NCBI GenBank assembly: GCA_902615915.1
Contig: CACMQQ010000006.1
Span: 1-64,000 of the forward strand
Direction of reading: 5' to 3'
DNA: 64,000 bases
Source of the DNA: an uncultured Fidelibacterota bacterium
GTDB taxonomy: Bacteria; Fidelibacterota; Marinisomatia; Marinisomatales; TCS55
The notes under the pieces were generated by a model, which was not told where the DNA came from, made no database searches, and worked only from the letters and a program-made list of their open reading frames with translations. Position numbers and translations under genes: made by a program. Of this stretch, positions 18,654 to 29,175 are shown piece after piece. The number at the start of each line of letters is the position of its first letter. The stretch's first letter is position 1.

Positions 18654-21437
18654 TTGAATTTTTTCAAAAGAACCTTCTTGGTTATAGTCTTTTCGCTTAT
18701 GACCAATTTAGCAGCTGGAATCACTGGAAAGGTTTTTGGAACCATAACAGATGCTTCAACAGGAGAGCCCTTGATCGGTTGTAATGTTATCTTGCAAGGA
18801 ACATCATTTGGCGCGGCTACCAATTTGGATGGGACCTACATCGTCATAAATATTCCTCCAGGCAAGTATACTGTTACAGCATCCATGATAGGTTATGCAA
18901 AATCAAATGTTACCGATGTCATTGTTCGATCTGATCTTACAACTACGATAAATATCTCAATAACGCAAGAAGCTATATCAGGAGACGAAGTAACAGTTGT
19001 CGCTGAGAGACCGCTTATTACCAAAGATCTTACTGCATCCACAGCAATTATTGACGGAAGCATGATCGGCAAACTTCCAGTCACGGAAGTAGCTGAAGTC
19101 TTGGAATTGCAGGCAGGATTTGTGCAGGGTCATCTTCGAGGTGGACGATCAGGCGAAGTGGCATATTGGGTGGATGGTGTGCCAATGACAGATGTATTTG
19201 ATGGGGGTACGATAGTGGATGTCAACACTAGCGCCATATCTGAGATGCAGGTTATTTCAGGTGCCTTTAACGCCGAATATGGGCAAGCTATGAGCGGGAT
19301 TGTTAATATCGTTACCAAAGATGGATCAGATACTTTTAAGGGCAATGCAACGATTTATGGTGGTGATTTCATATCCAACAAATCAAACTTGTATGACAAC
19401 ATAAATAATATCAATCCTTTTTCTACCCGCAACTTGGAGTTGAACGTTGAGGGCCCTCTTATTTCAGAAAAACTCTTTTATAATCTGACCGCTAGAGATA
19501 TTTATTACCAAGGTGTTTTTGAAGGTCAGAGATTATTCAACCCGCAAAATATTTCATTCTTTGATCAAGACGATAATTTCAATTTACACAGACTAGAAAT
19601 CGTTGGTGACGACACGCTCAACCCTGGCAAAGGTGACGGCGCTTTTGTTCCTATGAATTGGAATAGAAAAACTTACCTTCAAGGGAAGCTAATCTACAGA
19701 CACTCCCCGTTTACTAAATTAAAATATACCCTTATAAATGATGATGTAACCTATCAAGATTATAACAGAATGTATCGCTATAATCCTGATGGTAACCTAA
19801 AAAGGTATCGCTATGGTTTAACTCAATTATTACAATTAAATCATACATTTTCAACCAAGACTTTTCTAAATGCGGGAATCACCCATTTTAAGAAATCTTA
19901 TCAGCACCGCACCTATGATAGGGATAAATGGAATCAATACGTTCATCCCAAGCTTTTAAATTCACAACCTTATAGTTTTTTAACAGGGGGAACAGATCTC
20001 TCTGTATTTTCTAGAGTGACCAGTACTTCTACTTTTAAAGCAGACCTTACTTCTCAGTGGAACTCAAAGAACAAGATCAAGCTGGGCATAGAATTTAGAC
20101 AACATCAGCTCAATTTCAATGATTATAGCTTGCGTCCTCCTGATGAAAAAGCAAGCTTCAATGAATTAAGCGACGACCCCTTCTTGGGCAATCCCCAGCG
20201 CTTTCCAGACTCAACTATCTACTCGAGCACTTACAATTTTAAACCAATAGAATTTAGCGCATATGTGCAGGATAAGATTGAATTGAATGAATTAATCATA
20301 AACCTTGGTGTTAGATTGGATTATTTTGATCCTAAAGGTAAAATGCTAAGTGACCCGTCCGACCCGTCTATTTATAACCCGATAAAACCCTCAAATATAT
20401 ATGAGGATAGCAATGAAAATGGTGTTTGGGATAATGGAGAAAATGCTGTAAGTATTACTGATAGGAGGCAATACTGGTTCAAAGATACCAACGCTAAATG
20501 GAAGATCAGTCCTCGATTTGGAGCTTCATTTCCGTTTTCCTCAACTGGAGTGATACATTTTTCATACGGACATTTCTTTCAAATACCTCGGTTTGAGATG
20601 CTTTATATGAATCCCGATTTTGACCTAGGACAGGGAACTGGGAATATTGGAGTAGTGGGAAATGCGAACTTAAGGTCTGAAAAGACCATTCAAGGCGAAC
20701 TGGGTCTACAGCAGCAAATCTCTTACAATATGGCTTTGGATGTAACAGCTTACTTCAGGGATATTAGAGACCTAGCTGGTACTAGATCAGAAGAAATTAC
20801 ACTCTTCGGGGGATCTGCTTCTTATAACAGGCTAGAGAATTCAGATTTTGCCTATGTTAGAGGATTAGTGATCTCCTTGAGCATAATTGAGACCAATGGC
20901 TTTTCAGCAAGTCTAGACTATACTTTTCAGATCGCAAAAGGTTCAGCATCCGATCCTCAGCAAGCTCGAAATGCCATAGCTGGGGGATCATTGCCTGAGA
21001 TCCAACTGACACCTCTAGACTGGGATCAGCGCAATACCGTAAACATGTCTTTAGCTTATGATAGAGCAAATTGGGGAATATCAGGAATAGGGCAATTTGG
21101 CTCAGGTCTTCCTTATACACCACTGAGCACTGAAGATATTTCATCGCTTGTATTAAACTCCGGTAAAAAACCACTAACTTGGAATGTAGACCTTAAAGGA
21201 TATTTCATCCCAAGAGACGGTTTAAGATTATTTATCAGAGCTGAAAATATTTTCGACAGACTTAATCCTTACACTGTCTACGATGATTCTGGTGTTGCAG
21301 ATTTTACACGATGGGAAAATATAGCAAAAAGTCAAAATACGGGTGAGCCTATAAACTCAATATCAAAATGGTTCTTAAATGAAACCTTTTACTCTAACCC
21401 TAGAAGAATCGAATTGGGATTAAGCTATGTTTTCTAA
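18654..21437 (+). CDS. TonB-dependent receptor of the alpha-glucan cassette (SusC-like role)
   Basis: A 927 aa outer-membrane transporter. The TTG start is chosen because it gives a complete signal peptide (NFFKRTFLVIVFSLM...AAG). A carboxypeptidase-regulatory domain follows (about 23-110, GTITDASTGEPLIGCNVIL), then a plug (about 125-225, LRGGRSGEVAYWVDGV and SAFNAEYGQAMSGIVN-like) and a barrel ending GLSYVF with terminal Phe. It is clearly paralogous to the receptor at 40043-42712. It is coupled to GH97 (1 bp gap) and to the giant gene (11 bp overlap). It probably imports maltodextrin-like ligands with TonB energy; that ligand is inferred only from the neighbours. Confidence 0.9.
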   Translation: MNFFKRTFLVIVFSLMTNLAAGITGKVFGTITDASTGEPLIGCNVILQGTSFGAATNLDGTYIVINIPPGKYTVTASMIGYAKSNVTDVIVRSDLTTTINISITQEAISGDEVTVVAERPLITKDLTASTAIIDGSMIGKLPVTEVAEVLELQAGFVQGHLRGGRSGEVAYWVDGVPMTDVFDGGTIVDVNTSAISEMQVISGAFNAEYGQAMSGIVNIVTKDGSDTFKGNATIYGGDFISNKSNLYDNINNINPFSTRNLELNVEGPLISEKLFYNLTARDIYYQGVFEGQRLFNPQNISFFDQDDNFNLHRLEIVGDDTLNPGKGDGAFVPMNWNRKTYLQGKLIYRHSPFTKLKYTLINDDVTYQDYNRMYRYNPDGNLKRYRYGLTQLLQLNHTFSTKTFLNAGITHFKKSYQHRTYDRDKWNQYVHPKLLNSQPYSFLTGGTDLSVFSRVTSTSTFKADLTSQWNSKNKIKLGIEFRQHQLNFNDYSLRPPDEKASFNELSDDPFLGNPQRFPDSTIYSSTYNFKPIEFSAYVQDKIELNELIINLGVRLDYFDPKGKMLSDPSDPSIYNPIKPSNIYEDSNENGVWDNGENAVSITDRRQYWFKDTNAKWKISPRFGASFPFSSTGVIHFSYGHFFQIPRFEMLYMNPDFDLGQGTGNIGVVGNANLRSEKTIQGELGLQQQISYNMALDVTAYFRDIRDLAGTRSEEITLFGGSASYNRLENSDFAYVRGLVISLSIIETNGFSASLDYTFQIAKGSASDPQQARNAIAGGSLPEIQLTPLDWDQRNTVNMSLAYDRANWGISGIGQFGSGLPYTPLSTEDISSLVLNSGKKPLTWNVDLKGYFIPRDGLRLFIRAENIFDRLNPYTVYDDSGVADFTRWENIAKSQNTGEPINSISKWFLNETFYSNPRRIELGLSYVF

Positions 21438-24400
21438 GGTTAGAGTATGTATTCTTTTATTTTTTTTATTAGATTTTTCTTATTCTCAAGAAGCTTCGGG
21501 TCGCCAGTATAGAAGAACAGGCATTCATAATGGAAATTTAGTTAGAACCGTATTTGGTAATTGGGGTGTTGTTGGTCAGCCATCGAACAAAGGACCCCGA
21601 GGCGCATGGCTAAATGATAACAATGGTTATATTGGTGATGTATCTCCCATGGTGGGCGCTGAGATAACTACTCTTGACACAGCAGGTAATCCAATTACTT
21701 TCCGATCTGTAGTTATTTCTCCAGCGAATAGACCTACTAGCACTGGTCCTGAAGAGTCACCTGGCGGCAAATCTTGGGGCTTTGAACCACAGTCTGGTTA
21801 TTTTAATGAAAACCAAGAAAGTATAGCAATTAGCACTAATTCAAACACTTGGCCTTCTTTTTGGCCTAATAAATTGAATGATTCAAGCGATCCTGGCTGG
21901 AGAGGTTCTTGGAATGGATATTTTGGTAAAGACATTCAAAATATTCAGCAAGAAAGCTTTTTCATTATGGATGACAACAATGATGAAGAATTCAATTATC
22001 CTCAGTATAATAAATGGAATGTTGAATTAAAGCCGGACTCTAATAATCTATCTCGCAATGGACTTGGGTTAGAGGTTAAGGTGCGAGGAATGCAATGGCA
22101 ACAATTTCTTGCGCAAGATGTTCTCTTCTGGGTCTATGAAGTTACCAATACTAGCACAGTAGACTATACCAATGTTGTATTCGGGATGCTTGTTGGAACC
22201 TATGTAGGAATTACCGGAACGGATGATAGGCCCCAGGAATACGATGACGACTGGTCATTTTTTGATGTTCAAAATGATATTACTTATACGGGTGATTATG
22301 GTAACAATGTTGATCGTAATCCGCGATGGGTTGGAGATGTTGGAATGGTTGGATATGCGTTCTTGGAAAGTCCGGGCAACAGCTATGATGGAATCGATAA
22401 CGATGGTGACTACGATCTCATCCCAAATGCTTCCGCTCCATTGTTTGAGAAAAGCAATTTTGATTCTGTATTGATCAGCGCTGGTGATCAAGTCATTTTA
22501 ATAGACAACAATTTTAATCGCTCTAAGTTTATCATTCCAAATCAAGATAGTGTAAAACTGAGCACTCGCGGGTTCTCTAAAACTATTTATCCAGGTAAAT
22601 CCTATTTAGTTGAGGGGAATATAGTAATAGGGTCCAATGGAAAAGAATTATCAAACGATAATGCTTTTGATGGAGTTGACAATGATTTTGATGGCCTTAT
22701 TGATGAGAATTATTTTTTACACTACAATCAACGACGCGTTGAGCCGGATGGCACAGTGCTTTTTGACACCATAAATCCTAGAGCATATATCGATTACATA
22801 ACCGAATTTGGTATGCTAAATAACCTGATCGATGAAAAAAGAGATGATGGAATCGATAATGATGGTGATTGGAATGTTCTATACGATGATTTAGGCGCGG
22901 ACGGAATTGCGGAGACAGGTGATTATGGAGAATTGGATGGTAAACCTACTTTAGGGGAACCAAATTTTGACCGAACAGATGTGGATGAATCAGACCAAAT
23001 AGGTCTAACTAGCTTTAATTATTTTTCACCAGCAAATCTATATCCAGCAAAAGAAGATGAAGAGCTATGGGAACAGCTAAAGCCAGGCTATTTTGATGTA
23101 CCGGCTTCCATATCCGATGGAAAGCCAATAGCTGGCGAAGATGGCGATTTCATTTATGGCTCTGGCTATTTTCCTTTAAGAGCGGGACAAACGGAGCGCT
23201 TTTCTATTGCCTTAGTTTATGGAAATGATCTCGATGATCTCATCAACAATAAAAAAACGGTTCAAGATATATATAATAGTAACTATAGATTCCCTCCGCC
23301 TCCCAAAAAGCCTACAATGACAGCAGTTCCAGGAGATGGGAAAGTTACGCTTTACTGGGATAGAGTAGCAGAAGAAAGCCTCGATCCAGTTACCAAAGAA
23401 AAGGATTTCCAAGGTTATAAAATCTACAGGGCCACTGATCCAAATTTTAACGATGTACGCAATATCACGGATGCTAATGGTCTTATTCAAGGATACTCTA
23501 CTCTGGCTCAGTTTGATAAAAAAGATGAGATTAAAGGATATTTCTATCCCTCTAAAAGTCTTTTTCAAGACACCAAAGGATATTCTTATTATTTGGGTGA
23601 TGATTCAGGCTTGATTCACTCCTATGTTGATAATGATGTTCAAAATGGAAGAACCTATTATTATGCATTAGTTGCCTACGATCACGGGGATGAGGAAAAG
23701 GATATTTTCCCGTCAGAGAATTCAAAGTTCATTTCAGTTTTACCAACTGGTGAAATTATCACAGATCAAAATACCGCATATATCACTCCTACATCATCTG
23801 CAGCAGGTTATTCGCTCAATGATACAATCAAAACAAAACATCAAGGACCTGGCACGGGTTCTCTAAAAATAAATATAGTCGACGAACAAGCACTAACTGG
23901 ACATCAATATCAAATAGAATTTTATGATACTTCCAATGATGGCATAGACAATGATAAAGATTGGGATGTGGCCACAGACGACATTGGAAGTGATGGTTTG
24001 TCAAATACCAACGATATGGATGGATCGGAAGGAAACGGATTGCCAGATATTGGCGAGCCTAACTTTGATTGGACAGATAACGAAGAATACACTCCCATTA
24101 CAACTCACTACAGCGTTAAAGATCTTGAAACCAATTTTGACTCATTCACACCAAATGATACTTTTTTTGTAGCGCTAAACAAAAAAAATCTTATATCCAG
24201 CAGCATTGAACTTAAAAATAGCACAGGTTTTGTGATCCCTAGCTCTGATTACGAAATTGATACTAAGCTTGGTAGAATAAGAGCAAGCAAAAGCGGTTCA
24301 TTGGGCTCTGATGAACACACCCTTTCATTTCAATACTACCCAATATTTTTTAATCCATACATACAACAATCTATTTGGAATGACCCTTTAAAACTTCCTT

Positions 24401-25347
24401 ATGTGACAGAGAGGAGTGACACAGATATTTTTGATGGGCTATCAATTGAATTTAACAACGATTGGTTTATCACCTCTGATGATGAAAATACCTATTGGTG
24501 GACAACTGAAGATAATGTTGAATGGAAAAGAAATGATGGTGAAAATACCTACTTCTTTATTGTAAGCGCTACTGACCTTGACACAAATTTTGACGGAAAG
24601 GTTGATTTAAGAGCAATTAGAGTACCAAATAAATATGCAGTGGTTTTTTCAGACAGGGACGATTTTGGAAGATCTTATATTTCACTTAACAACTTATTAC
24701 CTGGCAATAAGACCAATTTTAAGGTTATGAATTTGACAGATAACATTGAAGTACCTTTCTTTCTTTTTGATTATCCTTTAGGAGAGACAGGAAAGATTAA
24801 TTCAGGCGACTACATATATTTTTATGATAAAGATTCACTTGGAATTGATAGATATACCTGGAACATAACTTTTACAAAAAGACAATCCCAAGAAGCAAAT
24901 ACTGAGTTTACTTTTGGTAATGGCGACACGTTATTTATTGATTTTTCTAAACCTTTTCGAAATAGCGATACATACTCCTTCAATGGACCAAAACCTGATG
25001 TCAATATACCGTTAGTTTCAAAAGAAATGGATCAAATCAAAGTTGTTCCGAACCCTTACATTGTAGGGCACCGGTTTGAGTCCCCTCTCCCACCAGGCAT
25101 TACTAGTGGCAGAGGGTCGAGAAAAGTAGAATTTCAGAATCTACCCTCAAATGCAAAGGTCCATATATACACCTCTAGAGGCCAGCATATTCGCTCTCTT
25201 CAGCATGATGGTGGACTCTTTAGTGGAACAATTATCTGGGACCTAAAAACAAAAGAAAATTTGGATGTTGCTTTTGGTGTTTATTACTATATAGTCGAAT
25301 CTGAATTAGGTGGAAAGACCTCGGGCAAATTAGCGGTGATTAAATGA
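21427..25347 (+). CDS. Giant secreted FnIII protein with calcium-loop-like repeats (candidate SusD substitute)
   Basis: A 1306 aa secreted protein with signal peptide (ends FSYSQ) and no lipobox. Acidic calcium-loop-like motifs of the form DGIDNDGDxD recur near residues 320, 415, 474 and 837, with GEPNFDxTD motifs after two of them. A fibronectin-III-like region lies at about 622-770 (AVPGDGKVTLYWD ... GRTYYYALVAYDHG). The C-terminus (about 1200-1306) begins VVPNPYIVG and ends SGKLAVIK, resembling a sorting or anchoring domain. I know no assigned function. It is homologous along its length to 36594-40046. Overlaps of 11 and 4 bp tie it to the receptor and the PorV-like barrel. Confidence 0.85.
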   Translation: MFSKVRVCILLFFLLDFSYSQEASGRQYRRTGIHNGNLVRTVFGNWGVVGQPSNKGPRGAWLNDNNGYIGDVSPMVGAEITTLDTAGNPITFRSVVISPANRPTSTGPEESPGGKSWGFEPQSGYFNENQESIAISTNSNTWPSFWPNKLNDSSDPGWRGSWNGYFGKDIQNIQQESFFIMDDNNDEEFNYPQYNKWNVELKPDSNNLSRNGLGLEVKVRGMQWQQFLAQDVLFWVYEVTNTSTVDYTNVVFGMLVGTYVGITGTDDRPQEYDDDWSFFDVQNDITYTGDYGNNVDRNPRWVGDVGMVGYAFLESPGNSYDGIDNDGDYDLIPNASAPLFEKSNFDSVLISAGDQVILIDNNFNRSKFIIPNQDSVKLSTRGFSKTIYPGKSYLVEGNIVIGSNGKELSNDNAFDGVDNDFDGLIDENYFLHYNQRRVEPDGTVLFDTINPRAYIDYITEFGMLNNLIDEKRDDGIDNDGDWNVLYDDLGADGIAETGDYGELDGKPTLGEPNFDRTDVDESDQIGLTSFNYFSPANLYPAKEDEELWEQLKPGYFDVPASISDGKPIAGEDGDFIYGSGYFPLRAGQTERFSIALVYGNDLDDLINNKKTVQDIYNSNYRFPPPPKKPTMTAVPGDGKVTLYWDRVAEESLDPVTKEKDFQGYKIYRATDPNFNDVRNITDANGLIQGYSTLAQFDKKDEIKGYFYPSKSLFQDTKGYSYYLGDDSGLIHSYVDNDVQNGRTYYYALVAYDHGDEEKDIFPSENSKFISVLPTGEIITDQNTAYITPTSSAAGYSLNDTIKTKHQGPGTGSLKINIVDEQALTGHQYQIEFYDTSNDGIDNDKDWDVATDDIGSDGLSNTNDMDGSEGNGLPDIGEPNFDWTDNEEYTPITTHYSVKDLETNFDSFTPNDTFFVALNKKNLISSSIELKNSTGFVIPSSDYEIDTKLGRIRASKSGSLGSDEHTLSFQYYPIFFNPYIQQSIWNDPLKLPYVTERSDTDIFDGLSIEFNNDWFITSDDENTYWWTTEDNVEWKRNDGENTYFFIVSATDLDTNFDGKVDLRAIRVPNKYAVVFSDRDDFGRSYISLNNLLPGNKTNFKVMNLTDNIEVPFFLFDYPLGETGKINSGDYIYFYDKDSLGIDRYTWNITFTKRQSQEANTEFTFGNGDTLFIDFSKPFRNSDTYSFNGPKPDVNIPLVSKEMDQIKVVPNPYIVGHRFESPLPPGITSGRGSRKVEFQNLPSNAKVHIYTSRGQHIRSLQHDGGLFSGTIIWDLKTKENLDVAFGVYYYIVESELGGKTSGKLAVIK

Positions 25348-26342
25348 ACAAAATTGCTTGTCTAATTCTAATGCTAACAACGTCCCTTTACGCTCAATCG
25401 AAAGTTGGAAGTTCTGCTGCGGCTTTTCTTGGATCAGGGGTCGGTTCTAGGGCCATTGGAATGGGAGGTGCTTTTTCAGCTGTAGGTGGAGATGCGTCAA
25501 TACTCTACTGGAATCCTGGTGCGATGGCTAATATAAAAAAATCTGAGGTCCTATTATCCAAAGCAAACTGGTTGGTTGAAAGCGATCTCAACTACATTGC
25601 TTCTATAATTAAGCTTGAGAAAGGTAGAAGTTTTGGTGGATATTTAATGCAATTGGATTATGGCAGAGAAGAAATAACAGATTTAAATAATCAAAATGGC
25701 ACTGGGCAATATTGGACCGCAATGGATTACGTTCTAGGTTTGGGTTTAGGGTCTAAGCTTTCAGATAGATTCTCTGTTGGCGCTGTAGGAAAATTTATTT
25801 CGCAACGTATCCATTATACATCTGCTTCAACCTTCGCTTTGGATCTCGGACTTCACTATAAAACCAAAAATGATAAGGTTCGCATAGGTATGTCAATCGC
25901 TAACTTTGGACCCGACATGGCTATGGATGGCAAAGATTTATTCAAGAAAATAGATATCGATCCTGAAAACTCAGGCCACAATGAATCTTTGGTGGCAAAA
26001 TTAAAAACCGATCCTTGGCCATTGCCTTTATTTTTTAGAGTTGGCACAGCGATAAAAATAATTAATACTGATTTACTTTCAGGTACGCTTGCAGTTGATA
26101 CTTTTGTCCCTAGCGATGATGTTGAAATTATCAATATTGGATTTGAATTCACTATTCTTGAGCGTTCTAATGTTCAACTTGGGTATAAAGGGCTTGGAAA
26201 CCCGTCGAGTGAGGAGGGGTTCACATTTGGCGCTGGCACCATGTTCTATGCAGGTGGCTTTGATGTTAGACTAGACTATTCTTTGCGGACCTTTGGACTT
26301 TTTGGAAACATATCGAATTTGTCGTTGTCGTTTGTTTTTTGA
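25344..26342 (+). CDS. PorV/UPF0164-like outer-membrane protein of the alpha-glucan cassette
   Basis: A 332 aa beta-barrel with signal peptide (ends LYAQ). The PorV/PorQ signature is GSRAIGMGGAFSAVGGD, then YWNPGAMA, with a DVRLDYS...LSLSFVF C-terminus (final Phe). It overlaps the giant gene by 4 bp (ATGA). Paralogue of 35548-36597. PorV partners T9SS cargo in Porphyromonas. Here it could be a dedicated export or anchoring factor for the giant protein, which is inference from synteny. Confidence 0.85.
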   Translation: MNKIACLILMLTTSLYAQSKVGSSAAAFLGSGVGSRAIGMGGAFSAVGGDASILYWNPGAMANIKKSEVLLSKANWLVESDLNYIASIIKLEKGRSFGGYLMQLDYGREEITDLNNQNGTGQYWTAMDYVLGLGLGSKLSDRFSVGAVGKFISQRIHYTSASTFALDLGLHYKTKNDKVRIGMSIANFGPDMAMDGKDLFKKIDIDPENSGHNESLVAKLKTDPWPLPLFFRVGTAIKIINTDLLSGTLAVDTFVPSDDVEIINIGFEFTILERSNVQLGYKGLGNPSSEEGFTFGAGTMFYAGGFDVRLDYSLRTFGLFGNISNLSLSFVF

Positions 26343-26454
26343 AGCTTAAATGCCATTTTTTCCTTTTATTTAGATGCATTTTGGTATAGGTTCTTAACTA
26401 AATTTCTCACCATTACACGTATGAATTTGGGGGAAATCATTTTTTTAAATAACT

Positions 26455-26464
26455 AAGGAGAGAG
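26455..26464 (+). promoter_or_regulatory. Strong ribosome-binding site for the 870 aa protein
   Basis: AAGGAGAGAG with its GGAG core 8 nt before the ATG at 26469. It is one of the few strong Shine-Dalgarno sites in the window. The 126 bp leader before it could carry an independent promoter, suggesting high expression relative to the upstream operon. Confidence 0.7.
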
Positions 26465-26468
26465 TTAA

Positions 26469-29081
26469 ATGAAAAAATTGTTATCAGTTTTTTTTCTATT
26501 TACCGTATCCCTATCTGCTCAAAAATATGTTGGCAACATACTAAAGAATTCCAACTTTGACTGTGTTACCGATTCATGCCAAAATGTTTGGGAGCGATAC
26601 AGGAGTACAGGTGGAGATGCTAATAGAGCTTTTGAAAAAAAAGGCGATATCATGTACGCTTCCCAAAGGAAGTATCCATCCTATTGGGGAAGTCATGGAT
26701 TAAAAATATGGGGTCATTTCAATGGATCAAATAATGAAAGTAGTCATTTTCAAACCTTTCAAGATGTTCCAGTTGGAAAGCAGGTTACTGTCTCAGGCGT
26801 AACCATGACCTATAACGAAGATAGGATTACCGGGGGTAACCAGGCATTCTTATTTATTAAATTTTTCGGAGATGGATATTCATTCATTTCTGGAGCTTTC
26901 TCTGATTCACTTGATAAAGACTCTCCAGCAGATAAATGGATACCACTGCATGCAAACGCCACTGTTCCCTCAGGTACTAAATACACGCAAGTTGGGATAG
27001 GGTATTACCAAAATGCTAACGACGGTGCGGGTGTTTATTTTGATGACATGGTATCATACATCGGAGACACCAGAGTTCGTATTGAAGTTAATACTTCGCA
27101 CATTCAAGGGATCTCACCAAGAAAACTTGGGTCCATGGTTGATTTACGCGGAGGTTCAGTTGGAACAGGTACTGGTGTTATCGCAAATCCAGCATGGGGA
27201 CCTGGAACAAATTTGAAAAGTGCTGGTGGTGATAATTGGAAAATGGATATTGCATTAGATAATAACCTTGTATATGATTTTAAATTTGGTGGTCATATTC
27301 CTAATCTAGACGGCACCATTTCAGGCTATTGGGAAAATGACTTGCCTGGTGCTAACTATTCTGGTGATAACTTCAAAATGGATCTATCTTCAAACACAGA
27401 AACTTCAAAGACAGTTACGCACTATTTAGGTAGAGGACCAAGCAATGACACTCCACCTTACACTGCAAACGCTGATTCTATTGATGTATTCTTTAGAGTA
27501 AATATGTCCAATAATCTTGATTTTAATCCAGCTACTCAAAAAGTTCACATGGCTGGTGACCTAGAATCCGAAATGACAGGTGGTGGAGACTGGTCACATG
27601 GAATTGTCATGACAGATCTTGGTGGCGGTTTTTATGGTTACCATTGGAAAGGTGCAAAAAATGCAGACGCACCTGTTACATTGAATTATAAATTTACATT
27701 AGGCGATTGGAGTGGAACACATGAAGACGGGCTAACAGGGCCTGGTATAGTTGGTGGCAATAGGCAAGTAATTGTTAATAGCGATACAACCATTCACTGG
27801 GTATGGTACAATAATAATCCTCCATCTCCTTTCACAGCCTCATCTAAGGTTCCATCTTTAACATTTAGAACCAATATCGGTCAAGCAATTGCCAATAATG
27901 GCTGGAAAGATGGTGATTTATTGCTTGTTAAGTGGGGATACGGCAGAACAGCAGATAAAGTTTACGTTGATACACTAACCGCAGGTGTAGGTGGTGACTA
28001 CCAAGCAACTATTGCCCCAACAGACAGTCTTCCAGTAGATTCAAAAATTGGTATGTATTATCAATATTATCGAAGCTCAGGTGGCAGCGATTCTAGAGAA
28101 ATCTTCTTTAATTTTGATACAACATGGAAAGATGTTTCCCTACAAGAAAGAAGATGGACTACTGTGACTGGAGGAGCCCCAGCAACAATTGTGGATTATG
28201 TTCCTTCAAAAATACATGGCAGAAGATTGCCTGTCTTCCAAAACTCAACTAAACTAGATGCAAATGCTGCTGATACCGATAGTTTGCTCGTTACATGGAC
28301 TGTCGATCTTAGACCTGCCTACTATCAGCTACTATCTTATGGAAGCGATACTGCAGATTCATTGAAAGGAATCCAAGGAGCAAAAACACTGTACTATAGT
28401 GATAGAGATAGCCTATTCAAGTGGGGTGTATGGATGAATGGTCCAGCGATCGGCGGATGGAATATTAGAGGTGCTTGGGGATCAGGTTTGCGCACAGATA
28501 GTTTAGCTATGATGCATGATGACGGAACCCATGGAGATGCTACTGCAGGTGATTCAATTTATACGGTACAGTTCAAATACCAGAAAAATTCTACCAATGT
28601 TGGAATGGAATTCAAGTTTGGTATTAATGGAGAAGACAATGAATCCGGTTTTGGATTAAATCATATTGAAAATATTGATTCAAACAATCCAACCGTTGCA
28701 TCACAATTTGGTTCAATCAATCCAAATCGATACAATGCTTGGAACTTTGACAAAGGTGCACCAGGAACGCTAAGCGTTGAAGAGTTGGTAGGCGTACCAG
28801 ATCAGTTTGAACTATCAAACAATTACCCCAATCCATTCAACCCAACTACCAGTATTAACTTCAATATTCCTATTGCCTCGGAAGTTGTATTAACAATATA
28901 CAATATTACTGGTCAAGAGGTTGCTAAGATACATAACGGGTATGCACAAGCTGGTTCATACAAAGCGGTATGGAATGGAATGGACAACCTTGGTAACAAA
29001 GCACCGAGTGGAGTTTATTTCTATGAATTAAAAGCAGAAAATCACTTTCACAAAGTGAAAAAGATGACTTTATTGAAATAG
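26469..29081 (+). CDS. Large secreted protein with carbohydrate-binding-like modules and T9SS sorting domain
   Basis: An 870 aa non-catalytic surface protein. Signal peptide ends LSAQ. The first 190 residues look like a jelly-roll carbohydrate-binding module (NSNFDC..., FFGDGYSF). Residues about 335-455 resemble starch-binding/SusE-like beta sandwiches (IDVFFRVNMSNN, NYKFTLGDW), with another similar module at about 465-580. The last about 90 residues are a type-A sorting domain (NNYPNPFNPTTS ... GVYFYELKAEN). No glycosidase motif is seen. Its place after the GH97/receptor/giant/PorV operon suggests surface capture of alpha-glucan, like SusE/F, though unrelated modules cannot be excluded. A terminator follows. 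Confidence 0.8.
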   Translation: MKKLLSVFFLFTVSLSAQKYVGNILKNSNFDCVTDSCQNVWERYRSTGGDANRAFEKKGDIMYASQRKYPSYWGSHGLKIWGHFNGSNNESSHFQTFQDVPVGKQVTVSGVTMTYNEDRITGGNQAFLFIKFFGDGYSFISGAFSDSLDKDSPADKWIPLHANATVPSGTKYTQVGIGYYQNANDGAGVYFDDMVSYIGDTRVRIEVNTSHIQGISPRKLGSMVDLRGGSVGTGTGVIANPAWGPGTNLKSAGGDNWKMDIALDNNLVYDFKFGGHIPNLDGTISGYWENDLPGANYSGDNFKMDLSSNTETSKTVTHYLGRGPSNDTPPYTANADSIDVFFRVNMSNNLDFNPATQKVHMAGDLESEMTGGGDWSHGIVMTDLGGGFYGYHWKGAKNADAPVTLNYKFTLGDWSGTHEDGLTGPGIVGGNRQVIVNSDTTIHWVWYNNNPPSPFTASSKVPSLTFRTNIGQAIANNGWKDGDLLLVKWGYGRTADKVYVDTLTAGVGGDYQATIAPTDSLPVDSKIGMYYQYYRSSGGSDSREIFFNFDTTWKDVSLQERRWTTVTGGAPATIVDYVPSKIHGRRLPVFQNSTKLDANAADTDSLLVTWTVDLRPAYYQLLSYGSDTADSLKGIQGAKTLYYSDRDSLFKWGVWMNGPAIGGWNIRGAWGSGLRTDSLAMMHDDGTHGDATAGDSIYTVQFKYQKNSTNVGMEFKFGINGEDNESGFGLNHIENIDSNNPTVASQFGSINPNRYNAWNFDKGAPGTLSVEELVGVPDQFELSNNYPNPFNPTTSINFNIPIASEVVLTIYNITGQEVAKIHNGYAQAGSYKAVWNGMDNLGNKAPSGVYFYELKAENHFHKVKKMTLLK

Positions 29082-29101
29082 AAATATCTTTTACTTTTTT
29101 T

Positions 29102-29136
29102 AAAAAAAGGTCTGGCATTGTCAGGCCTTTTTTTTT
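29102..29136 (+). terminator. Rho-independent terminator of the alpha-glucan locus
   Basis: Stem AAAAAGGTCTG/CAGGCCTTTTT (one G-U pair) with a short GCATTGT-type loop and a run of nine T. It lies 21 bp after the stop of the 870 aa gene and closes the plus-strand alpha-glucan transcript. Confidence 0.85.
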
Positions 29137-29175
29137 GTATTTTATTGCTCATACAAGGGGATATATTTTAGTAAA

